This document shows, in pieces, positions 46,471-56,078 of a stretch of 64,000 bases of DNA (positions are counted from its first letter, which is position 1; each line of letters starts with the position of its first letter). The DNA lies in contig JAFDYX010000029.1 in NCBI GenBank assembly GCA_018267215.1, positions 1-64,000 of the forward strand. The letters run 5' to 3'. This stretch comes from Bacteroidota bacterium (GTDB taxonomy: Bacteria > Bacteroidota > Bacteroidia > Cytophagales > Cyclobacteriaceae). The notes beneath the pieces were generated by a model, which was not told the DNA's origin, made no database searches, and was given only the letters and a program-made list of their open reading frames with translations. The position numbers and the translations under genes were made by a program.

Positions 46471-47358
46471 ATGAAACTAACCTCATTCGGAACCCTAACA
46501 GTAGTTTTCTTGTTCGCGCTCGGCTTATCGTCATGCGGATCAAAAAAAGATGATAAGGCGAACACGGACGAATTTAAACAAGCCGAAGAATCCTTAAAAG
46601 ATGAAATCGAAGATGTTGTTTACAACATCCCCTCGCCTTCAGAAATACCTTACCTGCTCCAGCAAACCGGTGCCGAGTTTAATCAAAGCCTGCTCAACGA
46701 CAGAAAAAAAGCTGACCAATACCAAAGCCGCAACGATAAAGCAGCTTTAAACTTGGGCGTATATGCGGCCGACATTGGCTATCTGGTTTCTTACGACAAA
46801 ACGCAGGATGCCATCAACTACATGAATGCAGCTAAAAAATTGGCCGACAACCTCGGTATTTTAGGCTCTTTCGATGCAGACCTGATGAAGCGTTTTGAAT
46901 CCAACGTTTCCAAAAAGGACTCATTGGCTAACATGGTGAACAAAGCAATCCATGAAACAGAAAAGTATTTAAAAAACGATAACCGCAATAAACCGGCTGC
47001 CTTGATGCTGACTGGCAGTTTTGTGGAAGGGCTCTACATCTCAACAGGTTTGATCAAAACATACCCTAAAAATTTATTAAAGGAAGATGATCGCAACCTG
47101 ATCTTAACGCCCATCATTCGTGTTGTGTTACAGCAAAAAGAATCAGTAAATGAACTCTTGAAAATGCTGGGCTCGGTTGATCAAAGCGCACCGGTAGGTT
47201 CGCTGGTGGCCGATCTTACCTCTCTGCAATCAAGCTACAAAGCCTTGAACATTGAAGATCAAATAAAAAACAATCGGGCTGATTTGATGCTGAGCGACAA
47301 GAACCTGACCGAGATAACAACTATCATAGAAAAAATCAGAAAATCAATTGTGGAATAA
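46471..47358 (+). CDS. Hypothetical lipoprotein, helical
   Basis: 295 residues. Signal peptide with lipobox LSSC (Cys22). The mature part is strongly helical and charged, with repeated amphipathic segments (LNLGVYAADIGYLVSYDKTQDAINYMNAAKKLAD). I do not recognise a named family. It is a single-gene unit closed by a good terminator and stands upstream of the ABC/MBOAT operon, in the same direction. Confidence 0.8.
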   Translation: MKLTSFGTLTVVFLFALGLSSCGSKKDDKANTDEFKQAEESLKDEIEDVVYNIPSPSEIPYLLQQTGAEFNQSLLNDRKKADQYQSRNDKAALNLGVYAADIGYLVSYDKTQDAINYMNAAKKLADNLGILGSFDADLMKRFESNVSKKDSLANMVNKAIHETEKYLKNDNRNKPAALMLTGSFVEGLYISTGLIKTYPKNLLKEDDRNLILTPIIRVVLQQKESVNELLKMLGSVDQSAPVGSLVADLTSLQSSYKALNIEDQIKNNRADLMLSDKNLTEITTIIEKIRKSIVE

Positions 47359-47383
47359 CGAGCTATACTTGGATAATACAAAG

Positions 47384-47406
47384 GCCCTGTTTTGCAGGGC
47401 TTTTTT
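47384..47406 (+). terminator. Intrinsic terminator
   Basis: GCCCTG-TTTTG-CAGGGC hairpin (47384-47400) followed by six T residues, 26 bases after the lipoprotein gene stop. It separates that gene from the downstream five-gene operon. Confidence 0.85.
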
Positions 47407-47457
47407 ATTTATGGATTGATCGTTCATCTTTTTTATCTTTAAACAAATAATATCGCC

Positions 47458-50400
47458 ATGAGCGAACCCGTATTAAAATCAATTATCCGCCTGTTTGCGT
47501 TCGTAGCTATAGAAGATACAGTTACGGCACAAGAGCGAGTTCACATCTTCAATTTTCTGGAAGACCATCTGAGCCAACCCTCGGTGGACAAGCACATCCG
47601 CTTGTTTGATCAATATTCTCGCGAGTTTTCTGACAAGCTCAGCAGCGTGAAGGAAGATGAACTGATAGACCAAATTTGCGACACCATTAACCAGGAAGTT
47701 ACCCAGAAACAAAAAATGGTGGTGTTGCTGGAGTTGATGAACATTGTACTGGCAGACGGAACGATTTCGTTGCGCGAAGAAAACCTGTCTAAAAAAATAA
47801 GCGAACAATTTAATATTAGTATCGCAGACCTGAGCCTGATCAGAAAATTTGTTTCCCTTCAGCATTCATCGCTAGTAGAAGAGGCAGATCCGATCCTGAT
47901 CATAGATAGCGATAAATCCAAAACAAACCCACACCATTTTTACCGATCCGAACTCGATGGGTTTATTGCCATCCTGCATCTGCCGGCAGTAGAATTATAT
48001 TTTTTGAAGTACATCGGCAAGACAGATGTATTACTCAACGGGGTACAACAGAAATCGGGCAAAGTAAGTGTGCTCGCTACGGGCAGCTCCATCCGGTGGG
48101 GTGCCAGCGAGCCAGTGTATTACGGCTCTGTATTGGCTGCCTTTAAAAAACATACCAATCAACATAAAACAAGCTTTGAAGCGAGAAATATTTCGTACAT
48201 GTTTAAGAACGGCCGTCCCGGGCTGAGGCATGTAACCGTGGTGGAAGAATCGGGCAACCTGATTGCCTTGATGGGTGCGAGCGGAGCGGGCAAAAGCACA
48301 CTGCTGCATGTGCTGAACGGAAACGAAAAACCATCAGAAGGGCAGGTGCTGATCAACGGCATTGATATTCACCGCGAGCCCGACAAAATAAAAGGTGTGA
48401 TCGGGTTTGTTCCTCAAGATGATTTGTTGGTAGAAGACCTGACGGTATATCAAAACCTTTATTTTGCCGCCAAGCTTTGCTTCAGCCACCTCAGCGAAGA
48501 AGAAGTTGACTGGCTGGTACTGAAAACACTGGATGACCTGGGGCTGAATGAAGCCAAAAATTTAAAAGTAGGGTCGCCCCTGCAAAAAACAATTAGCGGA
48601 GGTCAGCGCAAAAGATTAAACATTGGCCTGGAATTGCTTCGCGAGCCCTCCGTGCTTTTTGTAGATGAGCCCACATCCGGCCTGTCATCGCGCGATTCTG
48701 AAAACATCATTGATTTATTAAAAGAACTTTCGCTGAAGGGCAAATTAGTATTTGCCGTTATCCATCAACCATCGTCTGATATTTTTAAGATGTTTGACCG
48801 GCTGGTGATTCTCGACACGGGCGGGTTTCAGATATTTTATGGCAACCCGGTAGATGCCGTCATTTATTTTAAGCGGAACATCAACATGGTGAACAGCGAA
48901 GAAGGAGAATGCCTATCCTGCGGAAACGTAAACCCTGAGTTGATTTTTAATATCATCGAAACCAAAGTCATTGATGAGTTCGGCAATTTTACCAACGAAC
49001 GGAAATTTTCGCCCGAGCAGTGGAACAAAGTGTATCGTGAGCGTGTAAAGTTGCAGACGGTGGACAGGCAGCACGAGTTGCCCCACTCTACGTTGCGCAT
49101 CCCCACATGGTTAAAACAAACCTATTTGTTTTCCATGCGCGACATCCTATCGAAACTGAGCAACACGCAATATTTAATTATCAATTTTTTAGAAGCGCCC
49201 GTTCTCGCTTTCATCTTGGCGTTTATTGTCCGCTATTACAATCCCGATGATCCATTTAATGCCACTTATATTTTTAGTAAAAACCTGAACATGCCCGCCT
49301 ATCTGTTTATGAGTGTAATTGTAGCACTGTTTATGGGGCTGACGGTGAGCGCGGAAGAAATTATACGAGACAGAAAAATTTTAAAACGCGAAAAATTCCT
49401 GCATCTGTACCGAAGCAGCTATCTGATCTCAAAAATTTCAATCTTGTTTGCCATTTCTGCTATCCAAACATTTTTGTTTGTGCTGGTCGGCAACTATGTG
49501 CTCGACATACGCGGAATGTTTTTAATTCACTGGGCCATTTTATTTACTACATCGTGCTTTGCCAATTTACTGGGATTGAATATCTCTTCAGCATTTAATT
49601 CGGCTGTAACCATTTATATTTTAATTCCCATCTTATTGATTCCACAACTGATTTTAAGCGGGGTAGTGGTAAAATTTGATAAGCTCAACCCGGTGATAGG
49701 TAACACCGCCACTGTGCCGGCTGTGGGAGACATGATGGCCTCACGCTGGGCCTTTGAGGCTGGCATGGTTTCACAGTTTAAAGACAATGAGTTTGAAAGG
49801 CAGTTTTATCTCTACGATAAAATCATGGCCGAATCAGACTACAAAAAAATTTACTACATCCCTGAATTAGAAAGCCGGCTTGACTTTGTTCGACTGAACA
49901 ACAAAAATCAGCAACCGGAAATTAAAAAAGTAGTGGCTAAAAACCTGCAAGTAATTCAAAATGAAATACGGGATGAGTTAGCTGTGATCGGAAAAGACAA
50001 TTTTAAATACCTCGATGCACTGACACCCGAACGGTATGATTCCATTGCTTTTACGGAAGCCAACACTTTTTTAGGAGTACTCAAGAAATTCTACAACAAC
50101 AGATATGCCAAGGCCGATAAAGAGAAAGACCGGCTGGTGAACCGCCTTACTCAAAATACCGAAAAAGAGAAAGAGTTTGAGAAGGAACGAAACGCCTATC
50201 AAAACGAAGCAATCAGTTTGCTGGTAAAAAACCAAAGCGAGTTTAACCGCATCATCGAGCAAGACGGTAAGCTCATACAAAAAATTTATCCGATTTATAA
50301 AGATCCCGAGCCCGAACATATCGTTGATTTTGATGCCCAGTTTTACATGCCGGCCAAACATTTTCTGGGGCGCAACATAGACACGTTTTATTTTAACTTG

Positions 50401-50514
50401 GGTGTGATCTGGTCAATGACTATTGTTTTGGCTATTGCTCTTTATTTTGAGGTGCTGCTGAAAATTATTGACGGCATTGGCAATGTGTACAGCAAAATCC
50501 CTAAACGGATGTAA
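47458..50514 (+). CDS. Multi-domain ABC transporter: TerB-like, FHA-like, ATPase and ABC-2 permease in one chain
   Basis: 1018 residues. Residues ~1-140 are helical with a TerB-like ADGTISLREE signature; ~160-235 look like a degenerate FHA domain (LLNGVQQKSGKVSVL...GSSIRWG). The ABCG-type ATPase follows (~240-475) with Walker A GASGAGKS (273-280), signature ISGGQRKRLNIG and Walker B VLFVDEPTSGL. The ABC-2 permease has about six membrane segments from ~575, including the EEIIRDRKILKRE motif, and a long charged coiled insert (~770-970) before the last helix. FHA-ABCG chains are known (for example Rv1747 type); the TerB-like head is unusual. First gene of a five-gene operon. Confidence 0.9.
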   Translation: MSEPVLKSIIRLFAFVAIEDTVTAQERVHIFNFLEDHLSQPSVDKHIRLFDQYSREFSDKLSSVKEDELIDQICDTINQEVTQKQKMVVLLELMNIVLADGTISLREENLSKKISEQFNISIADLSLIRKFVSLQHSSLVEEADPILIIDSDKSKTNPHHFYRSELDGFIAILHLPAVELYFLKYIGKTDVLLNGVQQKSGKVSVLATGSSIRWGASEPVYYGSVLAAFKKHTNQHKTSFEARNISYMFKNGRPGLRHVTVVEESGNLIALMGASGAGKSTLLHVLNGNEKPSEGQVLINGIDIHREPDKIKGVIGFVPQDDLLVEDLTVYQNLYFAAKLCFSHLSEEEVDWLVLKTLDDLGLNEAKNLKVGSPLQKTISGGQRKRLNIGLELLREPSVLFVDEPTSGLSSRDSENIIDLLKELSLKGKLVFAVIHQPSSDIFKMFDRLVILDTGGFQIFYGNPVDAVIYFKRNINMVNSEEGECLSCGNVNPELIFNIIETKVIDEFGNFTNERKFSPEQWNKVYRERVKLQTVDRQHELPHSTLRIPTWLKQTYLFSMRDILSKLSNTQYLIINFLEAPVLAFILAFIVRYYNPDDPFNATYIFSKNLNMPAYLFMSVIVALFMGLTVSAEEIIRDRKILKREKFLHLYRSSYLISKISILFAISAIQTFLFVLVGNYVLDIRGMFLIHWAILFTTSCFANLLGLNISSAFNSAVTIYILIPILLIPQLILSGVVVKFDKLNPVIGNTATVPAVGDMMASRWAFEAGMVSQFKDNEFERQFYLYDKIMAESDYKKIYYIPELESRLDFVRLNNKNQQPEIKKVVAKNLQVIQNEIRDELAVIGKDNFKYLDALTPERYDSIAFTEANTFLGVLKKFYNNRYAKADKEKDRLVNRLTQNTEKEKEFEKERNAYQNEAISLLVKNQSEFNRIIEQDGKLIQKIYPIYKDPEPEHIVDFDAQFYMPAKHFLGRNIDTFYFNLGVIWSMTIVLAIALYFEVLLKIIDGIGNVYSKIPKRM

Positions 50515-50516
50515 CA

Positions 50517-51284
50517 ATGTTTTTTGTGCTTTCAAAAATACTGGCCTATGCCATTATGCCTGTTACGGTCATTTCCTTGCTACTCGTAGCCTCGGCCTTC
50601 ATTAAAAACCCACGCAGAAAAAAAAGATTTTTTATAGTAGCTTTATCGCTGTTGCTTTTTTTTTCGAATGATTTTATAGCTAACGAAGCTGTGCTGGCAT
50701 GGGAAATTCCGCTCACTCCATTCAGTCAGATAAAAAAAGAATATGCCTATGCCATTGTGCTGACGGGCGTAACCAAACATGAACCCGGTTTTCACGACCG
50801 TGTTTTTTTTAATCGCGGTGCTGACCGGGTAATTCATACTATGCAACTTTATAAGATGGGTATAGTAAAAAAAATTGTAGTGAGCGGTGGAAGCGGCCGC
50901 CTGACTGCCATGGATAGAAAGGAAGCCGATGAAATGGCCGATGCCCTGTTACTGATGGGTGTGAGGCAGGAAGATATTTTAAAGGAAGGAGAATCGCGCA
51001 ACACACGCGAGTCGGCCGTGGCAGTAAAAAAAATGCTGCAAGGAATTACCACACCGGCCGAATGCCTGTTGGTAACGTCTGCTTACCACATGCGCAGGTC
51101 GGCAGCTTGTTTTAAAAAAGTAGGATGGCCGATGGATACATTTACGGTTGATTTCTTATCCCATCAAAGAAATTTTTATGTAGATACGCTGCTCATCCCG
51201 AAGGGTGAAGCCATCGGAAATTGGCAGATCATCATCCGGGAGTGGGTAGGGTTGATGATGTACAAGTTAGTCGGCTATGCCTGA
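50517..51284 (+). CDS. YdcF/ElyC-like DUF218 membrane protein
   Basis: 255 residues with two N-terminal membrane segments and then a DUF218 domain: AYAIVLTGVTK, IVVSGGSGR, ESRNTRESAVAVKKM and LLVTSAYHMRRSAACF. Relatives such as ElyC and SanA affect envelope carbohydrate or peptidoglycan metabolism. It begins 2 bases after the ABC transporter stop and overlaps the next gene by 8 bases, so it belongs firmly to this operon. Confidence 0.9.
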   Translation: MFFVLSKILAYAIMPVTVISLLLVASAFIKNPRRKKRFFIVALSLLLFFSNDFIANEAVLAWEIPLTPFSQIKKEYAYAIVLTGVTKHEPGFHDRVFFNRGADRVIHTMQLYKMGIVKKIVVSGGSGRLTAMDRKEADEMADALLLMGVRQEDILKEGESRNTRESAVAVKKMLQGITTPAECLLVTSAYHMRRSAACFKKVGWPMDTFTVDFLSHQRNFYVDTLLIPKGEAIGNWQIIIREWVGLMMYKLVGYA

Positions 51285-52608
51285 TACCAGAATGAAAGGA
51301 AATCAACTAAAGCCGGTTTTTTATTTTTTGCTATTGCTCTTTTTGTTGCTCTTCATCAGCTCCTTCATTCCGGAAGTGAGTATCGGGAGTTTTCATTTTA
51401 AGAAACTCGACTTGTGGAATGACCTGCAGGAAAAAGAGATAACTGAAATAAAACAAACAGACTCATCAAAAGTGTTGTCCGATTCTGTTGGAGAGATTAA
51501 AATAGAAAATACATACAAAGGAGTGGAAGAGTATGGCGAAAGCAACCTCGTTTATTTTTATCGCGCATTAGCCAAAACTCGAAGCCGGCCTGTACGCATC
51601 GCATTCTTTGGTGATTCATTTATTGAAGGCGATATTTTTTGCGGCCCGTTTCGCGACACATTGCAACGCGTGTTTGGTGGCAGCGGGGTAGGGTATATGC
51701 CTATCACTTCGGCAGTCAATCAGTTTCGTACCAGCATCATTCACGAATTTAAAAACTGGAAAACATATTCGATGGTGGGAGAGAGAAATGTACATTCTCC
51801 GCTATCTCTGCCAGGCTATTGCTTCCGCCCTTTAGAAGGTAATGAAGTAACGTATCGGCCGGTTAGAAATAATTTTGTTGCAGCCAAATTATTTTATGAA
51901 ACTGAGCAGCCATTCTCGTTAGCAGTTTCCCTTAACGGATCGGTAGATTCGGTACAGGTAAACCAAACCGGTACACTCAAGCAGTACACATTTGCCAGAA
52001 CTAATTTACAGGAAATAACTTTTTCTTTCCCTACGGTTGACAGCATCCGTGTATATGGTGCGGCACTGGAAGACACGGTGGGTATTTCGGTGGATAACCT
52101 GGGCATGCGCAGCAATCCGGGCATGGGGCTTTTTTTGGTTGACGAGGAAAGGATGAGCCAGTTTAATGCCTTTCGAAATTACAAACTGATTATCCTTCAA
52201 TATGGTTTGAACGTGCTGTCGGAAAACGATACATCCGGCTACCAATGGTATGGCTATAAAATGAGAACGCTGATTTCGAACTTAAAAAATATTTTTCCGG
52301 AAACCGCCATCCTCTTGATAGGCGTTGGCGACCGCGGCAGCAACCAACATGGCAAAATTGTTACCATGCCCACCTTGTTGCAGTTGCGCCATGTACAGCG
52401 CACTACGGCAGCGCAAACGCACATTGCGTTTTGGGATATGTTTGAAGCCATGGGTGGAGAAAATAGCATGGTGAAATATACGGAAGCGCAGCCACCACTG
52501 GCTGCAAAAGACTATACACACCTGACATTTCGCGGAGGCAGAAAACTAGGCGGAAAACTGGCTCAGGCTTTATTGAATGAGAAAAAGAAATATGAAAAGA
52601 AAAAGTAG
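51277..52608 (+). CDS. Membrane-anchored SGNH hydrolase-like protein
   Basis: 443 residues. One N-terminal membrane segment (about 12-30) anchors it to face the periplasm. The SGNH block I is IAFFGDSFIEGD with Ser114, and the C-terminal catalytic pair is Asp412/His415 in DYTHLTFRGG. The pattern resembles AlgX/AlgJ/DltD-type proteins that work with MBOAT acyltransferases on cell-surface polymers. It shares its layout with the next gene and is probably a divergent paralogue. It overlaps both neighbours. Confidence 0.83.
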   Translation: MPDTRMKGNQLKPVFYFLLLLFLLLFISSFIPEVSIGSFHFKKLDLWNDLQEKEITEIKQTDSSKVLSDSVGEIKIENTYKGVEEYGESNLVYFYRALAKTRSRPVRIAFFGDSFIEGDIFCGPFRDTLQRVFGGSGVGYMPITSAVNQFRTSIIHEFKNWKTYSMVGERNVHSPLSLPGYCFRPLEGNEVTYRPVRNNFVAAKLFYETEQPFSLAVSLNGSVDSVQVNQTGTLKQYTFARTNLQEITFSFPTVDSIRVYGAALEDTVGISVDNLGMRSNPGMGLFLVDEERMSQFNAFRNYKLIILQYGLNVLSENDTSGYQWYGYKMRTLISNLKNIFPETAILLIGVGDRGSNQHGKIVTMPTLLQLRHVQRTTAAQTHIAFWDMFEAMGGENSMVKYTEAQPPLAAKDYTHLTFRGGRKLGGKLAQALLNEKKKYEKKK

Positions 52609-53839
52609 AGCATTGGTTATTGCACTGTTTGTTTTCTTAGCAAAAAATCTGTTGGCACAAGACACGCTTTCGGCTGGCGCAATGGATAAGTACCGCTTTA
52701 TCTTGCAGGAGAAAAATGAAATACAAAATAAGGATGGGCTCGCTGCCTTTTTTGAAAAACTATATCAATTAAAGAAAGACGCTGGCGGCCAAATAAATAT
52801 TGTACACATCGGGGACTCTCACATACAGGCAGATTTTTTAACACAAGCCGTGCGTATTCTTTTACAAAAAGAATTTGGCAACGCTGGGCGTGGTTTTGTT
52901 TTTCCGGGCCGGGTGGCACGCACCAACGAGCCGCTAACCATCCGTTCATCATCTCCTTCGGTTTGGGAGGCTAAACGAATTGTATTCACCAACCAGCCTT
53001 TGCCCATGGGGCTGGGGGCATCCACCATACGCACGGTTCAACCTTCGGCCAAATTTACTATCCGTCTGAAAGATGATGGAGAAATGAATTGCAAATTCAA
53101 CTCCGTATCGGTGTTTTATCAGAAAGATCAGTCGAGTTTTAATGCGGCATTGAAAGATTCCGCAGGCCATTCGCTGGCTTACATCGGCTCGTTTACTCAC
53201 GAAAATTTTCCGAACTACTCTAACGTACGTTTGCCATACTCTGTGCGCCAACTGGAGTTTCAGGTAGAGCAGCCTACAGCCGAACAAACACAGTTTACTT
53301 TATTTGGTTTATCTTTTTCTAACGGAAATGCCGGTGTGCTGTACCATGCCATTGGCGGCAATGGAGCCAAGTTTAAACATTACGCAGCCGCACAATTTTT
53401 TGCTGAACAACTGCAAGCGCTTCACCCGGATTTGATCATTGTATCGCTAGGCACCAACGAGGCAATTGAAAATCCTGTAGATCAACAATTTTCTGTTCAA
53501 GCCAAAGAATTGATTGACAAGATTCAAAAAGAAAACTCCCAATGCCCGATAGTGATTACCACACCGGCAGATTTTTACAGAAAAAGAACACGGAGAAACC
53601 CCGGTGTAGAAGTAGTGCACCGGCAACTGATGAGTTTAAGCCAACAACAAAATTTGCCTGTCTGGGATTTGTATGAAGCAGCCGGAGGGAAGCACGCTGC
53701 CGATGAGTGGAGAAAAAATAAATTGATGCAAGCCGATGGTGTTCATTTTACGGCAGCAGGTTACAATCTTCAGGGCAACATGCTCTATCAGGCTTTGATG
53801 AAAGGATACAACGATTATGTTCACCTTCGCTATCCATAA
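52577..53839 (+). CDS. Secreted SGNH hydrolase-like protein
   Basis: 420 residues, or 415 from the second ATG at 52592. Signal peptide ending in NLLAQ. SGNH block I is IVHIGDSHIQAD with Ser81; the Gly/Asn block is SLGTNEA; the catalytic pair is Asp387/His390 in QADGVHFTAAGY. All catalytic positions are present. It is expected to add or remove acetyl groups on a periplasmic or surface glycan together with the MBOAT protein encoded next. It overlaps the upstream gene by 32 bases and the downstream one by 23. Confidence 0.86.
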   Translation: MRKRNMKRKSRALVIALFVFLAKNLLAQDTLSAGAMDKYRFILQEKNEIQNKDGLAAFFEKLYQLKKDAGGQINIVHIGDSHIQADFLTQAVRILLQKEFGNAGRGFVFPGRVARTNEPLTIRSSSPSVWEAKRIVFTNQPLPMGLGASTIRTVQPSAKFTIRLKDDGEMNCKFNSVSVFYQKDQSSFNAALKDSAGHSLAYIGSFTHENFPNYSNVRLPYSVRQLEFQVEQPTAEQTQFTLFGLSFSNGNAGVLYHAIGGNGAKFKHYAAAQFFAEQLQALHPDLIIVSLGTNEAIENPVDQQFSVQAKELIDKIQKENSQCPIVITTPADFYRKRTRRNPGVEVVHRQLMSLSQQQNLPVWDLYEAAGGKHAADEWRKNKLMQADGVHFTAAGYNLQGNMLYQALMKGYNDYVHLRYP

Positions 53840-55295
53840 ATGGCTTGACCTGCTGGTCTATCATCGCGGACAGCCCATGTTGTTCAACAGTGTGCTGTTC
53901 TTGGTGCTGTTTACACTTTTTTATGGTATTTACATTTTGCTGAGCGGAGAGGGCAAGTCTAAGTTAATTTTTGTAATACTCTTTTCACTTTTCTTTTATT
54001 ACAAATCCAGTGGTTTATATTTTTTGCTTTTGGTAGGTTCTATCTGTGTAGATTTTGTGCTGGCACAAGCAATCGGCAAAGCAAAGTTGCGTTGGCAGCG
54101 TGTGTCTTTGCTGGTGGTCAGTTTGCTGGCTAACCTGGGGTTGTTAGGCTATTTTAAATATGGCAACCTGATCCATGAATTTTTTAGTTGGTCGGTAGGC
54201 ATTCCTTTCGAGCCATTGGATATTTTTTTACCTGTGGGTATTTCATTCTTTACTTTTCAATCGCTGAGCTATACCATTGATGTCTATCGCGGCACATTAA
54301 AACCGCTCACACATTTTTTGGACTATGCTTTTTTTGTATCGTTCTTTCCGCAGTTAGTAGCCGGCCCCATTGTACGGGCAGCCGATTTTCTTCCGCAAAT
54401 ACATCGCCCGCTTTTTGTATCAAAGGAAATGTTTGGACGCGCGGTGTTTTTAATTGCATCGGGTTTGTTTAAAAAGGCAGTGATCTCCGATTACATCAGC
54501 CTGAATTTTGTTGATCGCATTTTTGATAATCCCACTCTGTACAGTGGCCTCGAGAATTTAATGGGTGTATATGGTTATGCGTTGCAGATTTATTGCGATT
54601 TCTCCGGCTACTCAGACATGGCCATCGGCATCGCGCTGCTGCTGGGCTTTCACTTTAAAGAAAATTTTAACGCACCGTATCAGTCAACCAACATTACTGA
54701 GTTTTGGAGACGCTGGCACATTTCGCTCTCTACATGGCTGCGAGATTACCTCTATATTTCGCTGGGTGGCAACAGAAAAGGAAAAACGCGCACGTATGTC
54801 AACCTGCTGTTAACGATGCTGCTGGGCGGCTTGTGGCACGGGGCATCGCTTCGCTTTATGCTATGGGGCGGACTGCACGGGGTGGCGTTGGCATTTCATA
54901 AAGTAATAGGAAATGTTCGAATCAAATTCTCTGCTCGCCTGGAGTGGATTAAAATTTTCGCAAGTGGGTTTCTTACTTTTCATTTCGTTTGCTTCTGCTG
55001 GATATTTTTCCGGGCAGGTTCTATGCAGACAGCGTATTCTTTGCTCCACCAAATCTTTCATAATTTCTCATTTCAGATCGTCCCAGATTTTATCAACGGC
55101 TACAGTTCTGTACTGTTGCTAATGTTGTTGGGGTACGCCATGCACTTTATACCAAGGAGGGCAGAGGACAAAATCCAATCTTACGTAACATCACTTCCTG
55201 TGTTGGGCAAGGCATTGGTAGTGGCGCTGGTGGTGATGTGGGTGGTGCAGGTAAAGTCGGCAGGCATCCAGCCTTTTATCTATTTTCAATTTTGA
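53817..55295 (+). CDS. MBOAT-family membrane O-acyltransferase (AlgI-like)
   Basis: 492 residues with about ten membrane segments. The family core includes FLPVGISFFTFQSLSYTIDVYRG, FFPQLVAGPIVRAADFLPQ, FWRRWHISLSTWLRDYLYISLGGNRKG and the catalytic histidine in LLGGLWHGASLRF. AlgI-type proteins pass acetyl groups across the inner membrane to periplasmic SGNH partners, matching the two genes just upstream. Last gene of the operon; it converges on surE with two bases between the stop codons. Confidence 0.94.
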   Translation: MFTFAIHKWLDLLVYHRGQPMLFNSVLFLVLFTLFYGIYILLSGEGKSKLIFVILFSLFFYYKSSGLYFLLLVGSICVDFVLAQAIGKAKLRWQRVSLLVVSLLANLGLLGYFKYGNLIHEFFSWSVGIPFEPLDIFLPVGISFFTFQSLSYTIDVYRGTLKPLTHFLDYAFFVSFFPQLVAGPIVRAADFLPQIHRPLFVSKEMFGRAVFLIASGLFKKAVISDYISLNFVDRIFDNPTLYSGLENLMGVYGYALQIYCDFSGYSDMAIGIALLLGFHFKENFNAPYQSTNITEFWRRWHISLSTWLRDYLYISLGGNRKGKTRTYVNLLLTMLLGGLWHGASLRFMLWGGLHGVALAFHKVIGNVRIKFSARLEWIKIFASGFLTFHFVCFCWIFFRAGSMQTAYSLLHQIFHNFSFQIVPDFINGYSSVLLLMLLGYAMHFIPRRAEDKIQSYVTSLPVLGKALVVALVVMWVVQVKSAGIQPFIYFQF

Positions 55296-55297
55296 TG

Positions 55298-56077
55298 TCA
55301 ATTCAAAATATCCCACTCTTCGTTTAGCACCCGCACGGCCTGGTGCGCGGTCAGGTCGAACTGGCAAGGCACAATGGAAACATAGTTGTTGGCAATGGCC
55401 CACTCATCGTTGTCTTCGCCCTTATCGAAGTTGACAAAATTTCCTGTCATCCAAAAATAACTGCGGCCGTTGGGGTCGTAACGGTGATCAAATTCTTCCA
55501 CCCACTTGGCGTTGGCTTGCCGGCAGATGCGGATGCCTTTAATGGATTCGTGCCGCCAGGGCGGAATGTTTACATTCAGCGCTGTGCCTTTGGGCAATCC
55601 TTTTTGCAGCACTTGCTGCGTAATTTTTTTTACGACATTGTGCGTATGCGAAAATTCGGCCTGATGGCTGTAGTCGCACAAAGAAAAGCCGATGGCCGGA
55701 GTACCTTCGATAGCGCCTTCGATGGCTGCCGACATGGTGCCTGAGTATAGCACGCTGATGGAAGTATTGCTGCCGTGGTTGATGCCGCTTACCACCACAT
55801 CGGGCTGGCGCTGATCTTTCAAAACAAAATGCCGTGCCATCTTCACACAATCGGCAGGCGTACCGCTGCACTCATAAGCACGCACACCTTCAAAAATTGA
55901 AGATTCATTTAGCCGCAGGGTATCGCCCACGGTGATGGCGTGCCCCATGCCCGATTGCGGGCGGTTGGGTGCCACCACTACCACATCGCCCAATTCTTTC
56001 ATGACATTCACTAAGTGAAAAATGCCGGGCGATGTAATGCCATCATCGTTGGAAACCAGGATCAAAGGTTTTTTCAT
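55298..56077 (-). CDS. surE: 5'/3'-nucleotidase SurE
   Basis: 259 residues from the ATG at 56077, giving MKKPLILVSNDDGITSPGI, the universal SurE start with the metal-binding NDDG. A longer frame to 56185 overlaps the previous gene. Further family blocks are VVVAPNRPQSGMGHAIT, SGTPADCVKMA and SGINHGSNTSISVLYSGTMSAA. It dephosphorylates nucleoside monophosphates in stress or stationary phase. One base separates it from the preceding gene, so it is part of the dnaG-ribBA set. Confidence 0.95.
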   Translation of the reverse strand: MKKPLILVSNDDGITSPGIFHLVNVMKELGDVVVVAPNRPQSGMGHAITVGDTLRLNESSIFEGVRAYECSGTPADCVKMARHFVLKDQRQPDVVVSGINHGSNTSISVLYSGTMSAAIEGAIEGTPAIGFSLCDYSHQAEFSHTHNVVKKITQQVLQKGLPKGTALNVNIPPWRHESIKGIRICRQANAKWVEEFDHRYDPNGRSYFWMTGNFVNFDKGEDNDEWAIANNYVSIVPCQFDLTAHQAVRVLNEEWDILN

Positions 56078-56078
56078 G

